From the NCBI RefSeq assembly GCF_040676675.1, contig NZ_JBFAPK010000018.1:1-64000 (forward strand): a stretch of 64,000 nucleotides of DNA. The letters run 5' to 3'. The translations under genes were made by a program, and so were the position numbers. Source of the DNA: JBFAPK01 sp040676675 (GTDB taxonomy: Bacteria; Actinomycetota; Actinomycetes; Mycobacteriales; Micromonosporaceae). The notes under the pieces were generated by a model. The model worked only from the letters and a program-made list of their open reading frames with translations. It ran no database searches and was not told the origin of the DNA. Of the stretch, positions 10,116 to 18,186 are shown in pieces; positions within the stretch are counted from its first letter, which is position 1, and every line of letters starts with the position of its first letter.

Positions 10116-10140
10116 TCCGGCCCGCCGTTGGCGGGCCGGA
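10116..10140. terminator. Bidirectional hairpin between pcrA and the M23 peptidase gene
   Basis: TCCGGCCCGCC pairs with GGCGGGCCGGA around a 3-nt loop (11 bp). It lies 45 bp beyond the stop of the minus-strand peptidase gene. Confidence 0.6.
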
Positions 10141-10184
10141 TCAGCGTACGTCGCCCGGGAGGCGACGACGGGAAGCTGGGGTGC

Positions 10185-10910
10185 TCAGGAGGCGGCGGCG
10201 TCGGCCGCGATCGGCTGGGTCTCCATCTGGATGTCGACGCCCTTGTTGCGCAGCCACGGGATCGGGTCGGTCGGCTCGCCCTTGACGTGGATCTCCAGGT
10301 GCAGGTGGGAGCCGTACGAGTGGCCCGTGCTCCCGACGAGGCCGATCGTGTCGCCGGCCTTCACCTGCTGGCCTTCCTTGACCAGGAGCCGCGAGGAGTG
10401 GCCGTAGATTGACTCGGTGCCGTCCGTGTGCCTGATGATCACGCAGTTGCCGTAGCCGCCGTACCAGCCGGCCTTCTCGACCGTGCCGTCGTGGATCGCG
10501 CGGTACGGGGTGCCCTCGGTGGCGGCCAGGTCGACGCCCGCGTGGAACTTGCCCCAGCGCAGGCCGTAGGGCGCGGTGAAGGTGTAGCCCCGGAGGGGGA
10601 GGAACCAGGTGTCCTCGGTGTTGGCCAGCGTCGACTCGAGCGCGCCGCGATCGGTGTCGCGGGAGGCGCGGTCGGCGTCGGCGGCACGGTCGGCCACGTC
10701 CTGGCTGGTCGCCGAGGCGTTCTGCAGGTCGGCCGCGAGCGCGGAGGGGCTGACGGTCTTGGCGTCGGGCATCGCCTGGGCGCCCAGCGCGACCACGCCG
10801 GCGCCGACGAAGGCGGTGGTGACGACGACCGCGTAGCGGCTGCGAGGGGGTGTGGGTACGCGACGGCGCCCGCGATATCGGTCGGGCTCAGACGACAAGC
10901 GCTGACGCAC
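10185..10910 (-). CDS. M23 family metallopeptidase (membrane-anchored or secreted)
   Basis: A 241-residue peptidoglycan endopeptidase-like protein. A basic N-terminus (RYRGRRR) and a hydrophobic segment (VVVTTAFVGAGVVALGA) form a signal or anchor, then a ~60-residue Ala/Asp-rich helix, then the LytM domain with FHAGVDLAA (zinc His and Asp), GNCVIIRH and HLHLEIH. It should cut cross-links during wall growth. The GTG at 10910 was chosen over the ATG at 10916 because GGAGG abuts that ATG but lies 6 nt before the GTG. It corresponds in position to M. tuberculosis Rv0950c. Confidence 0.9.
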   Translation of the reverse strand: MRQRLSSEPDRYRGRRRVPTPPRSRYAVVVTTAFVGAGVVALGAQAMPDAKTVSPSALAADLQNASATSQDVADRAADADRASRDTDRGALESTLANTEDTWFLPLRGYTFTAPYGLRWGKFHAGVDLAATEGTPYRAIHDGTVEKAGWYGGYGNCVIIRHTDGTESIYGHSSRLLVKEGQQVKAGDTIGLVGSTGHSYGSHLHLEIHVKGEPTDPIPWLRNKGVDIQMETQPIAADAAAS

Positions 10911-11013
10911 GCACATCCTCCGTATCGGGTCAATGATGTGGCCGGTGCCGGCGCCGGCGGGTCCTGCCGGAGCTGGTCGACCGCGTCGTCATCACGCCGT
11001 CGGCTAGATGACA

Positions 11014-11028
11014 ACCGTGGGCCACGGT
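11014..11028. promoter_or_regulatory. Inverted repeat overlapping the M23 gene -10 box
   Basis: ACCGTGG-G-CCACGGT is a perfect 7-bp palindrome with a 1-nt centre. It overlaps the predicted -10 of the peptidase promoter and may be an operator; the binding protein is unknown. Confidence 0.5.
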
Positions 11029-11052
11029 AACCAACCCCTAGGCGAGTCACAA
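11024..11052 (-). promoter_or_regulatory. Promoter of the M23 peptidase gene
   Basis: Minus-strand TTGTGA (11047-11052), 17-nt spacer, TACCGT (11024-11029). This implies a 5' leader of ~105 nt. I found no c-di-AMP (ydaO) riboswitch motifs in that leader, although actinobacterial wall hydrolases often have one. Confidence 0.55.
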
Positions 11053-11342
11053 GCCGCCCCGCGAAAATGCCGCGACGATCTGTGCGTGTCCGCTGTGGAT
11101 TGCGGCGTGTCGTAACGATTTATGACTAGGCTCGTTAATGGCGCTTGGTCACCCCGGCTGCTACGGAACGTAGCCGAACCGGCCTTTTCGTCGTCGCCCG
11201 AATCGGGGCTCCCTAAGGGGTCCCTAGGGGTGTCAGGGAGGGCCCGGCCCGCGTCGCGATCCCGGATGTCGGGAAGTGGGGTGCCCGGGTTACCGTTCGT
11301 TCAGGTGGCTGCCGCGGCCGGCCTGGAAGGGATGTTGCGCTG
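11053..11342 (+). other. Upstream region of the B12-binding protein gene
   Basis: About 290 bp without a gene. It is less GC-rich at 11095-11145 (CGTAACGATTTATGACTAGG). It contains CCCTAAGGGG and CCCTAGGGG half-palindromes at about 11211-11232, possibly regulatory. Confidence 0.4.
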
Positions 11343-11747
11343 ATGAGTTCTCGTACTCGCGTCGTCGTCGCCAAGCCCGGTCTCGACGGGCATGATCGCG
11401 GCGCCAAGGTGGTCGCGCGGGCGCTGCGGGACGCCGGCATGGAGGTCATCTACACCGGGCTGCACCAGACGCCCGAAAAGATTGTCGAGGCGGCGATCCA
11501 GGAGGACGCCGACGCGATCGGGCTCTCCGTGCTCTCCGGGGCGCACATGACCCTCTTTCGGCGTGTGATCGAGCTGCTCGCCGAGCGCGACGCCCGGGAC
11601 ATCGTCGTCTTCGGCGGCGGGATCATCCCGGACGCCGACATCCCCGAACTGGAACGGCTCGGCGTTGCCAAGATCTTTACGCCCGGAGCGACCACCCAGT
11701 CGATCGTCGAGTGGGTACGGGAGAACATCTCGGCGCAGACCGTCTGA
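11343..11747 (+). CDS. Stand-alone cobalamin-binding subunit (IcmB-like acyl-CoA mutase small subunit)
   Basis: This 134-residue protein is a single B12-binding Rossmann domain. The base-off/His-on motif is seen in KPGLDGHDRGAKVV (DxHxxG), followed by GLSVLSGAHMTL and FGGGIIPDADI, both typical of methylmalonyl-/isobutyryl-CoA mutase C-terminal domains. The length matches the small subunit IcmB of isobutyryl-CoA mutase, which needs a separate large subunit. No mutase large subunit is present in the window, so its partner must be elsewhere. The ATG at 11343 follows GGAAGGG by ~10 nt; an ATG closer to that site is followed at once by a stop. Confidence 0.87.
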   Translation: MSSRTRVVVAKPGLDGHDRGAKVVARALRDAGMEVIYTGLHQTPEKIVEAAIQEDADAIGLSVLSGAHMTLFRRVIELLAERDARDIVVFGGGIIPDADIPELERLGVAKIFTPGATTQSIVEWVRENISAQTV

Positions 11748-12112
11748 GACGGTTCGGCTCGCGTACGAGCACCGCGTACGGGTACTCGGGTCACCCGCGA
11801 ACGTCCGGGGACGCCTCGCCCGGCCGGGGAGGGTGCCCGGAGACGGGGGAGAGGCCGGACGCACCCCTCACACGCCCGGCCTCTCTATGCGCGATGCCCC
11901 GCCGCCACCCCTCGACCGACAGGGCATCGGCCGTCTCCCGTCATCGCGCTCCCGCGCTCTGACACTTGACTCAACGACGCCTGCCGGGAGTGGTTACGCG
12001 GCCCGAGGAAAAGATCCCGGAATTGGGCCCGGACGGGACGGCCCGGCGGTGACGGCGGCCGTACTCTCGGGTCTCCCGATCACCATTCGCGTACGTCCGC
12101 CCGGAGCCGACC
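11748..12112 (+). other. Intergenic region with hairpin terminator
   Basis: No convincing gene. GAGAGGCCGG (11849-11858) pairs with CCGGCCTCTC (11876-11885) around a 17-nt loop, probably ending the B12-binding gene transcript. The rest should hold the promoter of the next gene, which I could not place. Confidence 0.5.
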
Positions 12113-12925
12113 GTGACCGTTCCCCCGCAGCAACCGCCAGGACCGCCCGCCGGGTGGCAGCAGCCCTCGGGCGTGCCCGGTCCGTCCGGCCCGCCGCCGC
12201 AGCCCGGCCCGCCGCAGCCCGACGCGGCCCAGCCCGGCTGGCCGCAGCAGCCGGTGCCGCCGCAGCCGGGCTGGGCCCCGCAGCCGCCGAACCCGCAGTG
12301 GGCGTCCCCCGGGGGCTGGCCGGGGCAGCCAGGACCGCCGCCGGGCGGCTGGGCGCCACCGCCGCCGCAGTTGCCGGTGACCAACCGGATCCCGGAGGAC
12401 CAGCCGTTCGTCGCCCGACCGAGCGTCCGCAAGCGGGCGCTGTTCCTCGGCGGGTTGCTGCTGTTCGTACTGCTGATGTTGGCCTGTCCGCTCGGGCTGG
12501 CGGCCAGCAACGACGGTGGCCTCATCGTCCTGCTCGGCGGGCTCGCCTTCTTCGCCCTCCTGGTCGGCCTGCCCCTCGGATTCCAGCTCTGGCTGGTGAC
12601 CTCGGGCGGTCCCGTGCTGGCGGTCGGCCCGGCCGGATTGTGGATCAAAACCCGCCCGACCCGGGGACAGGCGATCTGGCTGCCCTGGGAGGCGATCGAC
12701 CAGATCTACCGGCGTCGCTGGGCGTTGGAGAAGATGGTCTGTGTGAAACCGCGTGACCCGCGTACCGGGAGCAATCTCGGCGCCTTCACGGCGCTGGACT
12801 CCGGGATGCAACAGGTCGTCTTCGGTACCGGTCTCACCGCCACGGTCAACTTCGCGGACCGTTCGGAGCAGGAGATCATGCAGGCGATCACCCACTTTTC
12901 GGCGGGCCGCTGCCGGATCTCTTAG
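12113..12925 (+). CDS. Membrane protein with Pro/Gln/Trp-rich N-terminus, function unknown
   Basis: A 270-residue protein. Residues 1-90 are a low-complexity Pro/Gln/Gly/Trp region (repeats of the PPQPGW type). Two TM helices follow (ALFLGGLLLFVLLMLACPLGL and LIVLLGGLAFFALLVGLPLGF), then a ~130-residue cytoplasmic domain resembling PH-like 'YdbT/YokE' folds (LAVGPAGLWIKTR, WLPWEAIDQIYRRRW), which is an inference from pattern only. The GTG start has GGAG 8 nt upstream. No operon partner is evident. Proline-rich tails of this kind are common in actinobacterial membrane proteins. Confidence 0.75.
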   Translation: MTVPPQQPPGPPAGWQQPSGVPGPSGPPPQPGPPQPDAAQPGWPQQPVPPQPGWAPQPPNPQWASPGGWPGQPGPPPGGWAPPPPQLPVTNRIPEDQPFVARPSVRKRALFLGGLLLFVLLMLACPLGLAASNDGGLIVLLGGLAFFALLVGLPLGFQLWLVTSGGPVLAVGPAGLWIKTRPTRGQAIWLPWEAIDQIYRRRWALEKMVCVKPRDPRTGSNLGAFTALDSGMQQVVFGTGLTATVNFADRSEQEIMQAITHFSAGRCRIS

Positions 12926-12981
12926 CCCGCGCCCCCGACCCTGGCATCCTGTGCATTACCGCACACCGCGCACCCGGTCGG

Positions 12982-13009
12982 TTGCCGCTGGTGCCTACCT
13001 CGCTAGGCT
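12982..13009 (+). promoter_or_regulatory. Probable promoter of sucCD
   Basis: TTGCCG (12982-12987), 16-nt spacer, TAGGCT (13004-13009), giving a ~95-nt leader before sucC. Confidence 0.5.
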
Positions 13010-13108
13010 GCGGCCGAAGGCCTGTTTTCGTTGTCGACAGGCGTCAACTCAATTCACGCTGGCGGCGGCGCGACGGCGCGCCGCGGAGACGGGACGGGAC
13101 GCGTAATC

Positions 13109-14287
13109 GTGGACCTGTACGAATACCAGGGGCGCGAGCTGTTCGAGCGGCACGGATTGCCCGTGCTCGCCGGCGGCGTCGCCACGACCCCGGAGGAGGC
13201 CCGCGCCATCGCCGAGCGCCTCGGCGGCCGGGTGGTCGTCAAGGCGCAGGTGAAGGTCGGTGGCCGGGGCAAGGCGGGCGGAGTGAAGCTCGCCGAGGGC
13301 GCCGACGAGGCGACCGCCCGGGCCGACGACATCCTCGGCATGGACATCAAGGGGCACACCGTCCACAAGGTCATGATCACCGTGACCGCGAACATCGCGG
13401 AGGAGTACTACTTCTCCTACCTGCTGGACCGGGCCAACCGTACGTTCCTGGCCATCGCCAGCGTGGCCGGTGGGATGGACATCGAGCAGGTCGCCGCCGA
13501 GACCCCGGAGAAGGTGGCCAAGGTCGCCATCGACGCCAGCGTCGGGGTCGACGAGGCGAAGGCGCGCGAGATCGTCACCAAGGCCAACTTCCCGGCCGAG
13601 GTCGCCGACCAGGTGGTCGAGATCGCCCTCAAGCTGTGGCAGGCGTTCGTCGCCGAGGACGCCACGCTCGTGGAGGTCAACCCGCTGGCCAAGACCGCCA
13701 GCGGCGAGGTGCTCTGCCTCGACGCGAAGGTGACGCTCGACGGCAACGCCGCCTTCCGGCACCCGGACCACGAGGCGCTGGTGGACCAGGCCGCGGTCGA
13801 CCCGCTGGAGCAGCGGGCGAAGGAGAAGGACCTCAACTACGTCAAGCTCGACGGCCAGGTCGGCATCATCGGCAACGGCGCGGGCCTGGTCATGTCCACG
13901 CTCGACGTGGTCGCGTACGCGGGTGAGGAGTTCGGCGGCGTGAAGCCGGCGAACTTCCTCGACATCGGCGGCGGCGCGAGCGCGGCCGTGATGGCCAACG
14001 GCCTGGAGATCGTCCTCTCCGACCCCTCGGTACGCAGCGTCTTCGTCAACGTCTTCGGCGGCATCACCGCCTGCGACGAGGTCGCCAACGGGATCATCCA
14101 GGCCCTCGCGCTGCTCGAACAGCGCGGCGAGCGGGTGGTCAAGCCGTTGGTCGTCCGGCTGGACGGCAACAACGCCGAGGCGGGGCGGGCGATCCTCGAC
14201 GAGGCCGCCAACCCGCTGGTCGAGCGGGTCGACACGATGGATGGAGCGGCCAAGCGGGCCGCCGAGCTCGCGGCTGCGGGGGTCTGA
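13109..14287 (+). CDS. sucC: Succinyl-CoA ligase (ADP-forming) beta subunit
   Basis: This 392-residue TCA-cycle enzyme subunit supplies the ATP-grasp and nucleotide-binding part of succinyl-CoA synthetase. The GTG at 13109 gives the canonical N-terminus MDLYEYQGRELFERHGLPVL; an in-frame extension to 13031 lacks family similarity. The ATP-grasp motif is VVVKAQVKVGGRGKAGGVKL and the C-terminal CoA-ligase domain has FVNVFGGITACDEVANGI. The length is normal for the family. The stop is 1 nt before the sucD ATG. Confidence 0.95.
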   Translation: MDLYEYQGRELFERHGLPVLAGGVATTPEEARAIAERLGGRVVVKAQVKVGGRGKAGGVKLAEGADEATARADDILGMDIKGHTVHKVMITVTANIAEEYYFSYLLDRANRTFLAIASVAGGMDIEQVAAETPEKVAKVAIDASVGVDEAKAREIVTKANFPAEVADQVVEIALKLWQAFVAEDATLVEVNPLAKTASGEVLCLDAKVTLDGNAAFRHPDHEALVDQAAVDPLEQRAKEKDLNYVKLDGQVGIIGNGAGLVMSTLDVVAYAGEEFGGVKPANFLDIGGGASAAVMANGLEIVLSDPSVRSVFVNVFGGITACDEVANGIIQALALLEQRGERVVKPLVVRLDGNNAEAGRAILDEAANPLVERVDTMDGAAKRAAELAAAGV

Positions 14288-14288
14288 C

Positions 14289-15176
14289 ATGGCAATCTGG
14301 CTCACCAAGGACTCGAAGGTCATCGTCCAGGGGATGACCGGCGCCGAGGGCTCCAAGCACACCCGCCGGATGCTGGCGGCCGGCACCAACGTGGTCGGCG
14401 GGGTGAACCCCCGCAAGGCCGGCCAGCGCGTCGACTTCGACGGGGTCGAGCTGCCCGTCTTCGCCAACGTGGCCGACGCCATGGCGGAGACCGGGGCGGA
14501 CGCCACGGTCATCTTCGTGCCGCCGGCGGGCACCAAGTCGGCCGTGCTCGACGCGATCGACGCGGGCATCGGGCTCGCCGTGGTGATCACCGAGGGCGTG
14601 CCGGTGCACGACACCGCCGCCTTCTGGGCGTACAACCTCGCGCAGGGCGGGCGCACCCGGATCATCGGCCCGAACTGCCCCGGCATCGCCTCCCCGGGCG
14701 CGTCGAACGCCGGCATCATCCCGGCCGACATCACCGGCCCGGGCCGGATCGGCCTGGTCAGCAAGAGCGGCACGCTGACCTACCAGATGATGTACGAGCT
14801 GCGCGACATCGGCTTCTCCACCTGCGTCGGCATCGGCGGCGACCCGATCATCGGGACCACCCACATCGACGCCCTCGCGGCCTTCCAGGACGACCCCGAG
14901 ACCGACGCGATCGTGATGATCGGTGAGATCGGTGGCGACGCCGAGGAGCGGGCCGCCGAGTTCATCAAGGCGAACGTGACCAAGCCGGTGGTCGGCTACA
15001 TCGCCGGCTTCACCGCCCCGCCCGGCAAGACGATGGGCCACGCCGGTGCGATCATCTCCGGCTCGTCCGGCACCGCCGACGCGAAGAAGGCGGCGCTGGA
15101 GGCGGTCGGCGTCAAGGTCGGCAAGACGCCGACCGAGACCGCCAAGCTGATGCGGGAGATCATGTCCGGCAGCTGA
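14289..15176 (+). CDS. sucD: Succinyl-CoA ligase alpha subunit
   Basis: A 295-residue subunit that binds CoA and carries the phosphorylated histidine. MAIWLTKDSKVIVQGMTGAE is the usual N-terminus; the CoA-binding motifs VGGVNPRKAGQ and GPNCPGIASPG are present, and the active His is in KTMGHAGAIISGSSGT near residue 245. The ATG at 14289 lies 1 nt after the sucC stop, with a G-rich site inside sucC, so the two are co-translated. Confidence 0.95.
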   Translation: MAIWLTKDSKVIVQGMTGAEGSKHTRRMLAAGTNVVGGVNPRKAGQRVDFDGVELPVFANVADAMAETGADATVIFVPPAGTKSAVLDAIDAGIGLAVVITEGVPVHDTAAFWAYNLAQGGRTRIIGPNCPGIASPGASNAGIIPADITGPGRIGLVSKSGTLTYQMMYELRDIGFSTCVGIGGDPIIGTTHIDALAAFQDDPETDAIVMIGEIGGDAEERAAEFIKANVTKPVVGYIAGFTAPPGKTMGHAGAIISGSSGTADAKKAALEAVGVKVGKTPTETAKLMREIMSGS

Positions 15177-15199
15177 GCCGGCGAACCGCGAATACGTGA

Positions 15200-15228
15200 G
15201 GGGCCCGGCCGGCGTGCGGCCGGGCCCC
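15200..15228 (+). terminator. Terminator of sucCD
   Basis: GGGGCCCGGCC pairs perfectly with GGCCGGGCCCC around a 7-nt loop, followed by TT. Confidence 0.75.
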
Positions 15229-15436
15229 TTCGTGGTGTGTGACCACCGAGCGTTCTCGGGCCCTCACCGCTTCCGAGAAGAACGTCGAATGCGGCTCCGG
15301 TCGCGACAATTCCGGCGACGATGTGGAATATGTCAATGGACGCACCCGGTACAGCGCGCGCGGACGAGGGCTATTCGTTATCCGACCGTGGGTGTCGATG
15401 TTCCTGTCCGGTTCGGTCATGCAAGAGTAGTGGTTG

Positions 15437-16756
15437 ATGGCAGCCATCCCTGACAAACCGCAGAGCGGTGCTCCACCGCCCGCCGAGGTCGCCAGCCGAG
15501 ATTTCGCCGGAACGCCTCGGGGTTCCCGCGTGCCGGCGCGGCCTCCGGCTCAGCGGCGCGGTGACCGGGGCCGCTCCGGACGCGCCCCGCTCTGGGTGGC
15601 TGCCTCGGTGGCGACCGCCTGGGCCGCGATCGTCTCGTTCCTGCCCGTCGCCGTGGTGACCGGCCTGGCGCCGCTCTTCGAGCACGCCGCCACGTTCGCC
15701 GGCGCCGTCCGGGTCGGGCTGGCCGGATGGCTGCTCGGGCACGGCGTACCGCTGCGCACCGCCGCCGGGCCGCTCGGCCTGCCGCCGCTCGCGCTCGCCG
15801 TGCTCGCGGCCTGGCGGGTGTCCCGCGCCGGGGTGCACGTCAGCCGCGCGATCGGCGCGCGGCACCGGGGCACGCCGGGCCAGGCGCTCTCCGTCGCCGG
15901 CACGATCGGTGTCGGGTACGGGGTCCTGGGCGCGCTCGCCGCGACCGTCGTCTCCGCGGGCGGCCCGGACGCCTCCCCGCTGCGGGCGGGGCTCACCCTC
16001 ACCGTCTTCGGTACGCTCGCCGCGCTGGTCGGCGCCCTGCGTACCACCGGGGCGCTGGGCCCGGTGGCCCGCGCGCTGCCGCCCGTGCTGCGCGACGGGA
16101 TCCGGACCGGGGTGGTGGCGGCCCTGCTGCTGATCGGCGCGGGCGCGGGAGCGGCCGGTCTGGCCGTCGCGACCGGCGGCGGCGCGGCCAGCGACATGAT
16201 CGGCGCCTACCGGACCGGGGTTCCCGGCCAGGCCGGGATCACGCTCGTCAGCGCGGCGTACGCGCCGAACGCCGCGGTCTGGTCGACCGCCTACCTGCTC
16301 GGGCCGGGGTTCGCCGTCGGGACCGGCACGGTCGTGCGCACCACCGAGGTGTCGCTCGGCGCGCTGCCGGCGGTCCCGCTGCTGGCCGGCCTGCCACACG
16401 GGCCGGTCGAGGGCTTCGGGGCCGCGCTGCTGACCGTGCCCGTGCTCGCCGGGATGAGCGCGGGATGGCTCTACACCCGCCGGCTGCTCCGGTCGGCCGA
16501 CCGCGAGCGGACCGGGGTCGGGTGGGGTCGGTTGATCGGCGCCGCGATGGTCAGCGGGCCCGTCGCGGGCGTGCTGCTCGGCTGCGCGGCGCTGGCGTCG
16601 GGCGGGCCGCTCGCCGGGGGCCGACTGGCCGAGATCGGGCCGGTCGGCTGGCAGGTGGCGGCGATGGCGACGATCGTGGTCGCGGTGGGCGCGACGGTTG
16701 GCGCGGCCGGAAGCCGGGCCGTCGCCGCCCCGATGCCGAACTCGCCCCGGGACTGA
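15437..16756 (+). CDS. DUF6350 / PerM-like polytopic membrane protein
   Basis: A 439-residue integral membrane protein with a ~50-residue basic, Pro-rich cytoplasmic N-terminus and about ten hydrophobic segments (from LWVAASVATAWAAIVSFLP to the last near AAMATIVVAVGATVGAAG). Position between sucCD and purNH matches M. tuberculosis Rv0955 (PerM), a membrane protein tied to cell division under stress; the assignment rests on this synteny plus the membrane pattern. The ATG at 15437 directly follows a TTG in the same frame (15434) that could also be used; no clear Shine-Dalgarno is visible. Confidence 0.75.
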   Translation: MAAIPDKPQSGAPPPAEVASRDFAGTPRGSRVPARPPAQRRGDRGRSGRAPLWVAASVATAWAAIVSFLPVAVVTGLAPLFEHAATFAGAVRVGLAGWLLGHGVPLRTAAGPLGLPPLALAVLAAWRVSRAGVHVSRAIGARHRGTPGQALSVAGTIGVGYGVLGALAATVVSAGGPDASPLRAGLTLTVFGTLAALVGALRTTGALGPVARALPPVLRDGIRTGVVAALLLIGAGAGAAGLAVATGGGAASDMIGAYRTGVPGQAGITLVSAAYAPNAAVWSTAYLLGPGFAVGTGTVVRTTEVSLGALPAVPLLAGLPHGPVEGFGAALLTVPVLAGMSAGWLYTRRLLRSADRERTGVGWGRLIGAAMVSGPVAGVLLGCAALASGGPLAGGRLAEIGPVGWQVAAMATIVVAVGATVGAAGSRAVAAPMPNSPRD

Positions 16757-16803
16757 ACCCGACCCGGGACTCGGGGCCCGGGCGGCCGGGGAGGGAACGA
16801 CGT

Positions 16804-16832
16804 GGGCGCCCCGGAGGAGTTCCGGGGCGCCC
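16804..16832. terminator. Bidirectional terminator between convergent genes
   Basis: GGGCGCCCCGGA pairs perfectly with TCCGGGGCGCCC around a 5-nt loop, between the PerM-like gene and the convergent DUF4190 gene. Confidence 0.75.
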
Positions 16833-16874
16833 GACGGCGGTGCGTCCGGCCGGTGACACGGCCGGCGGGGAGGA

Positions 16875-17606
16875 TCAGCTGGTGCCCGGCACTCCCGCCA
16901 TCCCCACCTGGAAGACGACGATCAGGATGATCTGCAGGATGCCGAGGGCCGCCGCGATGGCGCCACAGATCAGGCCGGCCATCGCCTGCCCCCGGTTCGT
17001 CGCCTGGCCCTGGTCCGCCCGCTTCTTGCCCAGGTATCCCGTCACCACCCCCGCGATGCCGACCGGGATGGCCGCGTAGCAGCAGAGCAGCGGGAACGCC
17101 GCGATGCCGAGGATCATGGCCACCAGCCCCAGCGTGTTGTTCTGCTGGGAGGCCGGCTGCCCGTACGCCCCGGCCGGGTAGCCCGGCTGCCCGTACGGCT
17201 GGCCCGAGCCGGGCTGACCGTACGGGTCCTGGTACTGCGGCTGACCGTAGCCCGGCTGCTGGCCGTACGGCTGCCCGGAGGTGGGCTGCTGCTGACCGTA
17301 GCCCGGCTGGCCCGAGGTGGGCTGCCCGTACGGCTGCCCGGAGGTGGGCTGTCCGTAGGGCTGGCCCGAGGTGGGCTGCTGGGCGTACGGGTCCTGGTAC
17401 TGCGGCTGACCGTAGGCCGGCTGGCCCGAGGTCGGCTGCCCGTACGGCTGGCCCGACGTCGGCTGTTGTCCGTACGGCTGCTGCCCGTAGGAACCCGGCG
17501 GCTGTGGCGCGTTCGGGTCCGGGGGCGGGGGTTGCTGGCCGTACGGATCCGACTGGCCGGGTTGCTGCTGGCCGTACGGGTCCTGGCCGGGCTGGCCGGG
17601 CTGCAT
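16875..17606 (-). CDS. DUF4190-type membrane protein with PTSGQPYG repeats
   Basis: A 243-residue protein. The first ~150 residues are a Gln/Pro/Gly/Tyr-rich low-complexity tail with repeated PTSGQPYGQ units, followed by two hydrophobic helices (LGLVAMILGIAAFPLLCCYAAIPVG and AGLICGAIAAALGILQIILIVVF) separated by the basic loop GYLGKKRADQG, the usual DUF4190 layout. The function is unknown. The ATG at 17606 is preceded by AGGAGG; the longer frame to 17741 would cross the neighbouring gene. It and the next upstream gene both begin MQPG, suggesting a shared origin for the N-terminal tail. Confidence 0.8.
   Translation of the reverse strand: MQPGQPGQDPYGQQQPGQSDPYGQQPPPPDPNAPQPPGSYGQQPYGQQPTSGQPYGQPTSGQPAYGQPQYQDPYAQQPTSGQPYGQPTSGQPYGQPTSGQPGYGQQQPTSGQPYGQQPGYGQPQYQDPYGQPGSGQPYGQPGYPAGAYGQPASQQNNTLGLVAMILGIAAFPLLCCYAAIPVGIAGVVTGYLGKKRADQGQATNRGQAMAGLICGAIAAALGILQIILIVVFQVGMAGVPGTS
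17265..17478 (-). repeat. Coding tandem repeat (PTSGQPYG units)
   Basis: Several imperfect ~24-27 bp units inside the DUF4190 gene encode PTSGQPYGQ variants. They are in frame and conserved at protein level, so this is a coding repeat and not a CRISPR array. Confidence 0.8.
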
Positions 17607-17626
17607 GTGCTGCCTCCTTGTGGGAC

Positions 17627-17926
17627 TTAGTAGCTGCTGCCGGAGTTGGCCGCCGCGGCGATCACGACGACGTAGATGATGCAGCAGATGATCGAGATGG
17701 CCCAGCCGATCAGACCGATGATCAGCGCCAGCTTCGACCACTTCTTGGACTCGGCGGCCGCCGCCTGCGCGCCCGCCCAGTCACCCTGCTGCAGCAGCGG
17801 GTTCACCTTGGACGCGTTGATGATCGCAGGGATCGCCAGCGGCCAGAAGAGGAAAATGGAGACGATCGACATCGTCATGTTGTTGTCGATCTGCGGCGGC
17901 GGCTGGGAGGGGTATCCAGGCTGCAT
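17627..17926 (-). CDS. CD225/dispanin-like small membrane protein
   Basis: A 99-residue protein with a short MQPGYPSQPPPQ tail, a hydrophobic re-entrant type segment (MTMSIVSIFLFWPLAIPAI), an amphipathic Ala/Lys/Trp linker (GDWAGAQAAAAESKKWSKLA) and a C-terminal TM helix with a CC pair (GWAISIICCIIYVVVIA). This two-helix pattern is the CD225/dispanin family; the bacterial role is not established. The ATG at 17926 follows AAGGAG by 10 nt. The stop lies 20 bp before the next minus-strand gene, which has its own AGGAGG, so the two form an operon. Confidence 0.8.
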   Translation of the reverse strand: MQPGYPSQPPPQIDNNMTMSIVSIFLFWPLAIPAIINASKVNPLLQQGDWAGAQAAAAESKKWSKLALIIGLIGWAISIICCIIYVVVIAAAANSGSSY

Positions 17927-18174
17927 GTCGGAATGACTCCTTGAGAGCGCCACCCGCGCGGCATGCGGGGGCAGTATGGAAGGGTGTTGGCGCACGGGCT
18001 GTCGTTGCCCGAGCGTCCGGCAGCGTACCTGCCCGAATCCACCGTGGGCTGCCCTGCCGTGCGCCGACATGCCGACAAATCCGTCACGATCTCTCCGCCC
18101 CGGCCCTGGCGCGGCCCGCATCGACGCCGGTACCGCCGGGTCGAGCCGCCTGAGACCCGGTCTGAGCTGCCCGA

Positions 18175-18180
18175 TAGGGT
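18175..18180 (+). promoter_or_regulatory. -10 element of purN, leaderless
   Basis: TAGGGT ends 6 nt before the second of two tandem GTG codons (18184, 18187), so the transcript should begin at the GTG at 18187. Confidence 0.55.
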
Positions 18181-18186
18181 GCGGTG

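Noticed and set aside
10917..11060. Possible c-di-AMP riboswitch before the M23 peptidase gene
   Set aside because: None of the conserved ydaO-type segments could be recognised by eye; a covariance-model search would settle it.
17265..17478. Regularly spaced repeats resembling a CRISPR array
   Set aside because: The repeats are in frame, encode PTSGQPYG, vary in length and lie within a gene with a clear ribosome site; there are no spacers and no cas genes.
18121..18186. Earlier purN start upstream of the two GTGs
   Set aside because: No in-frame start with a ribosome site is seen upstream, and the -10 element makes the second GTG the likely first codon.
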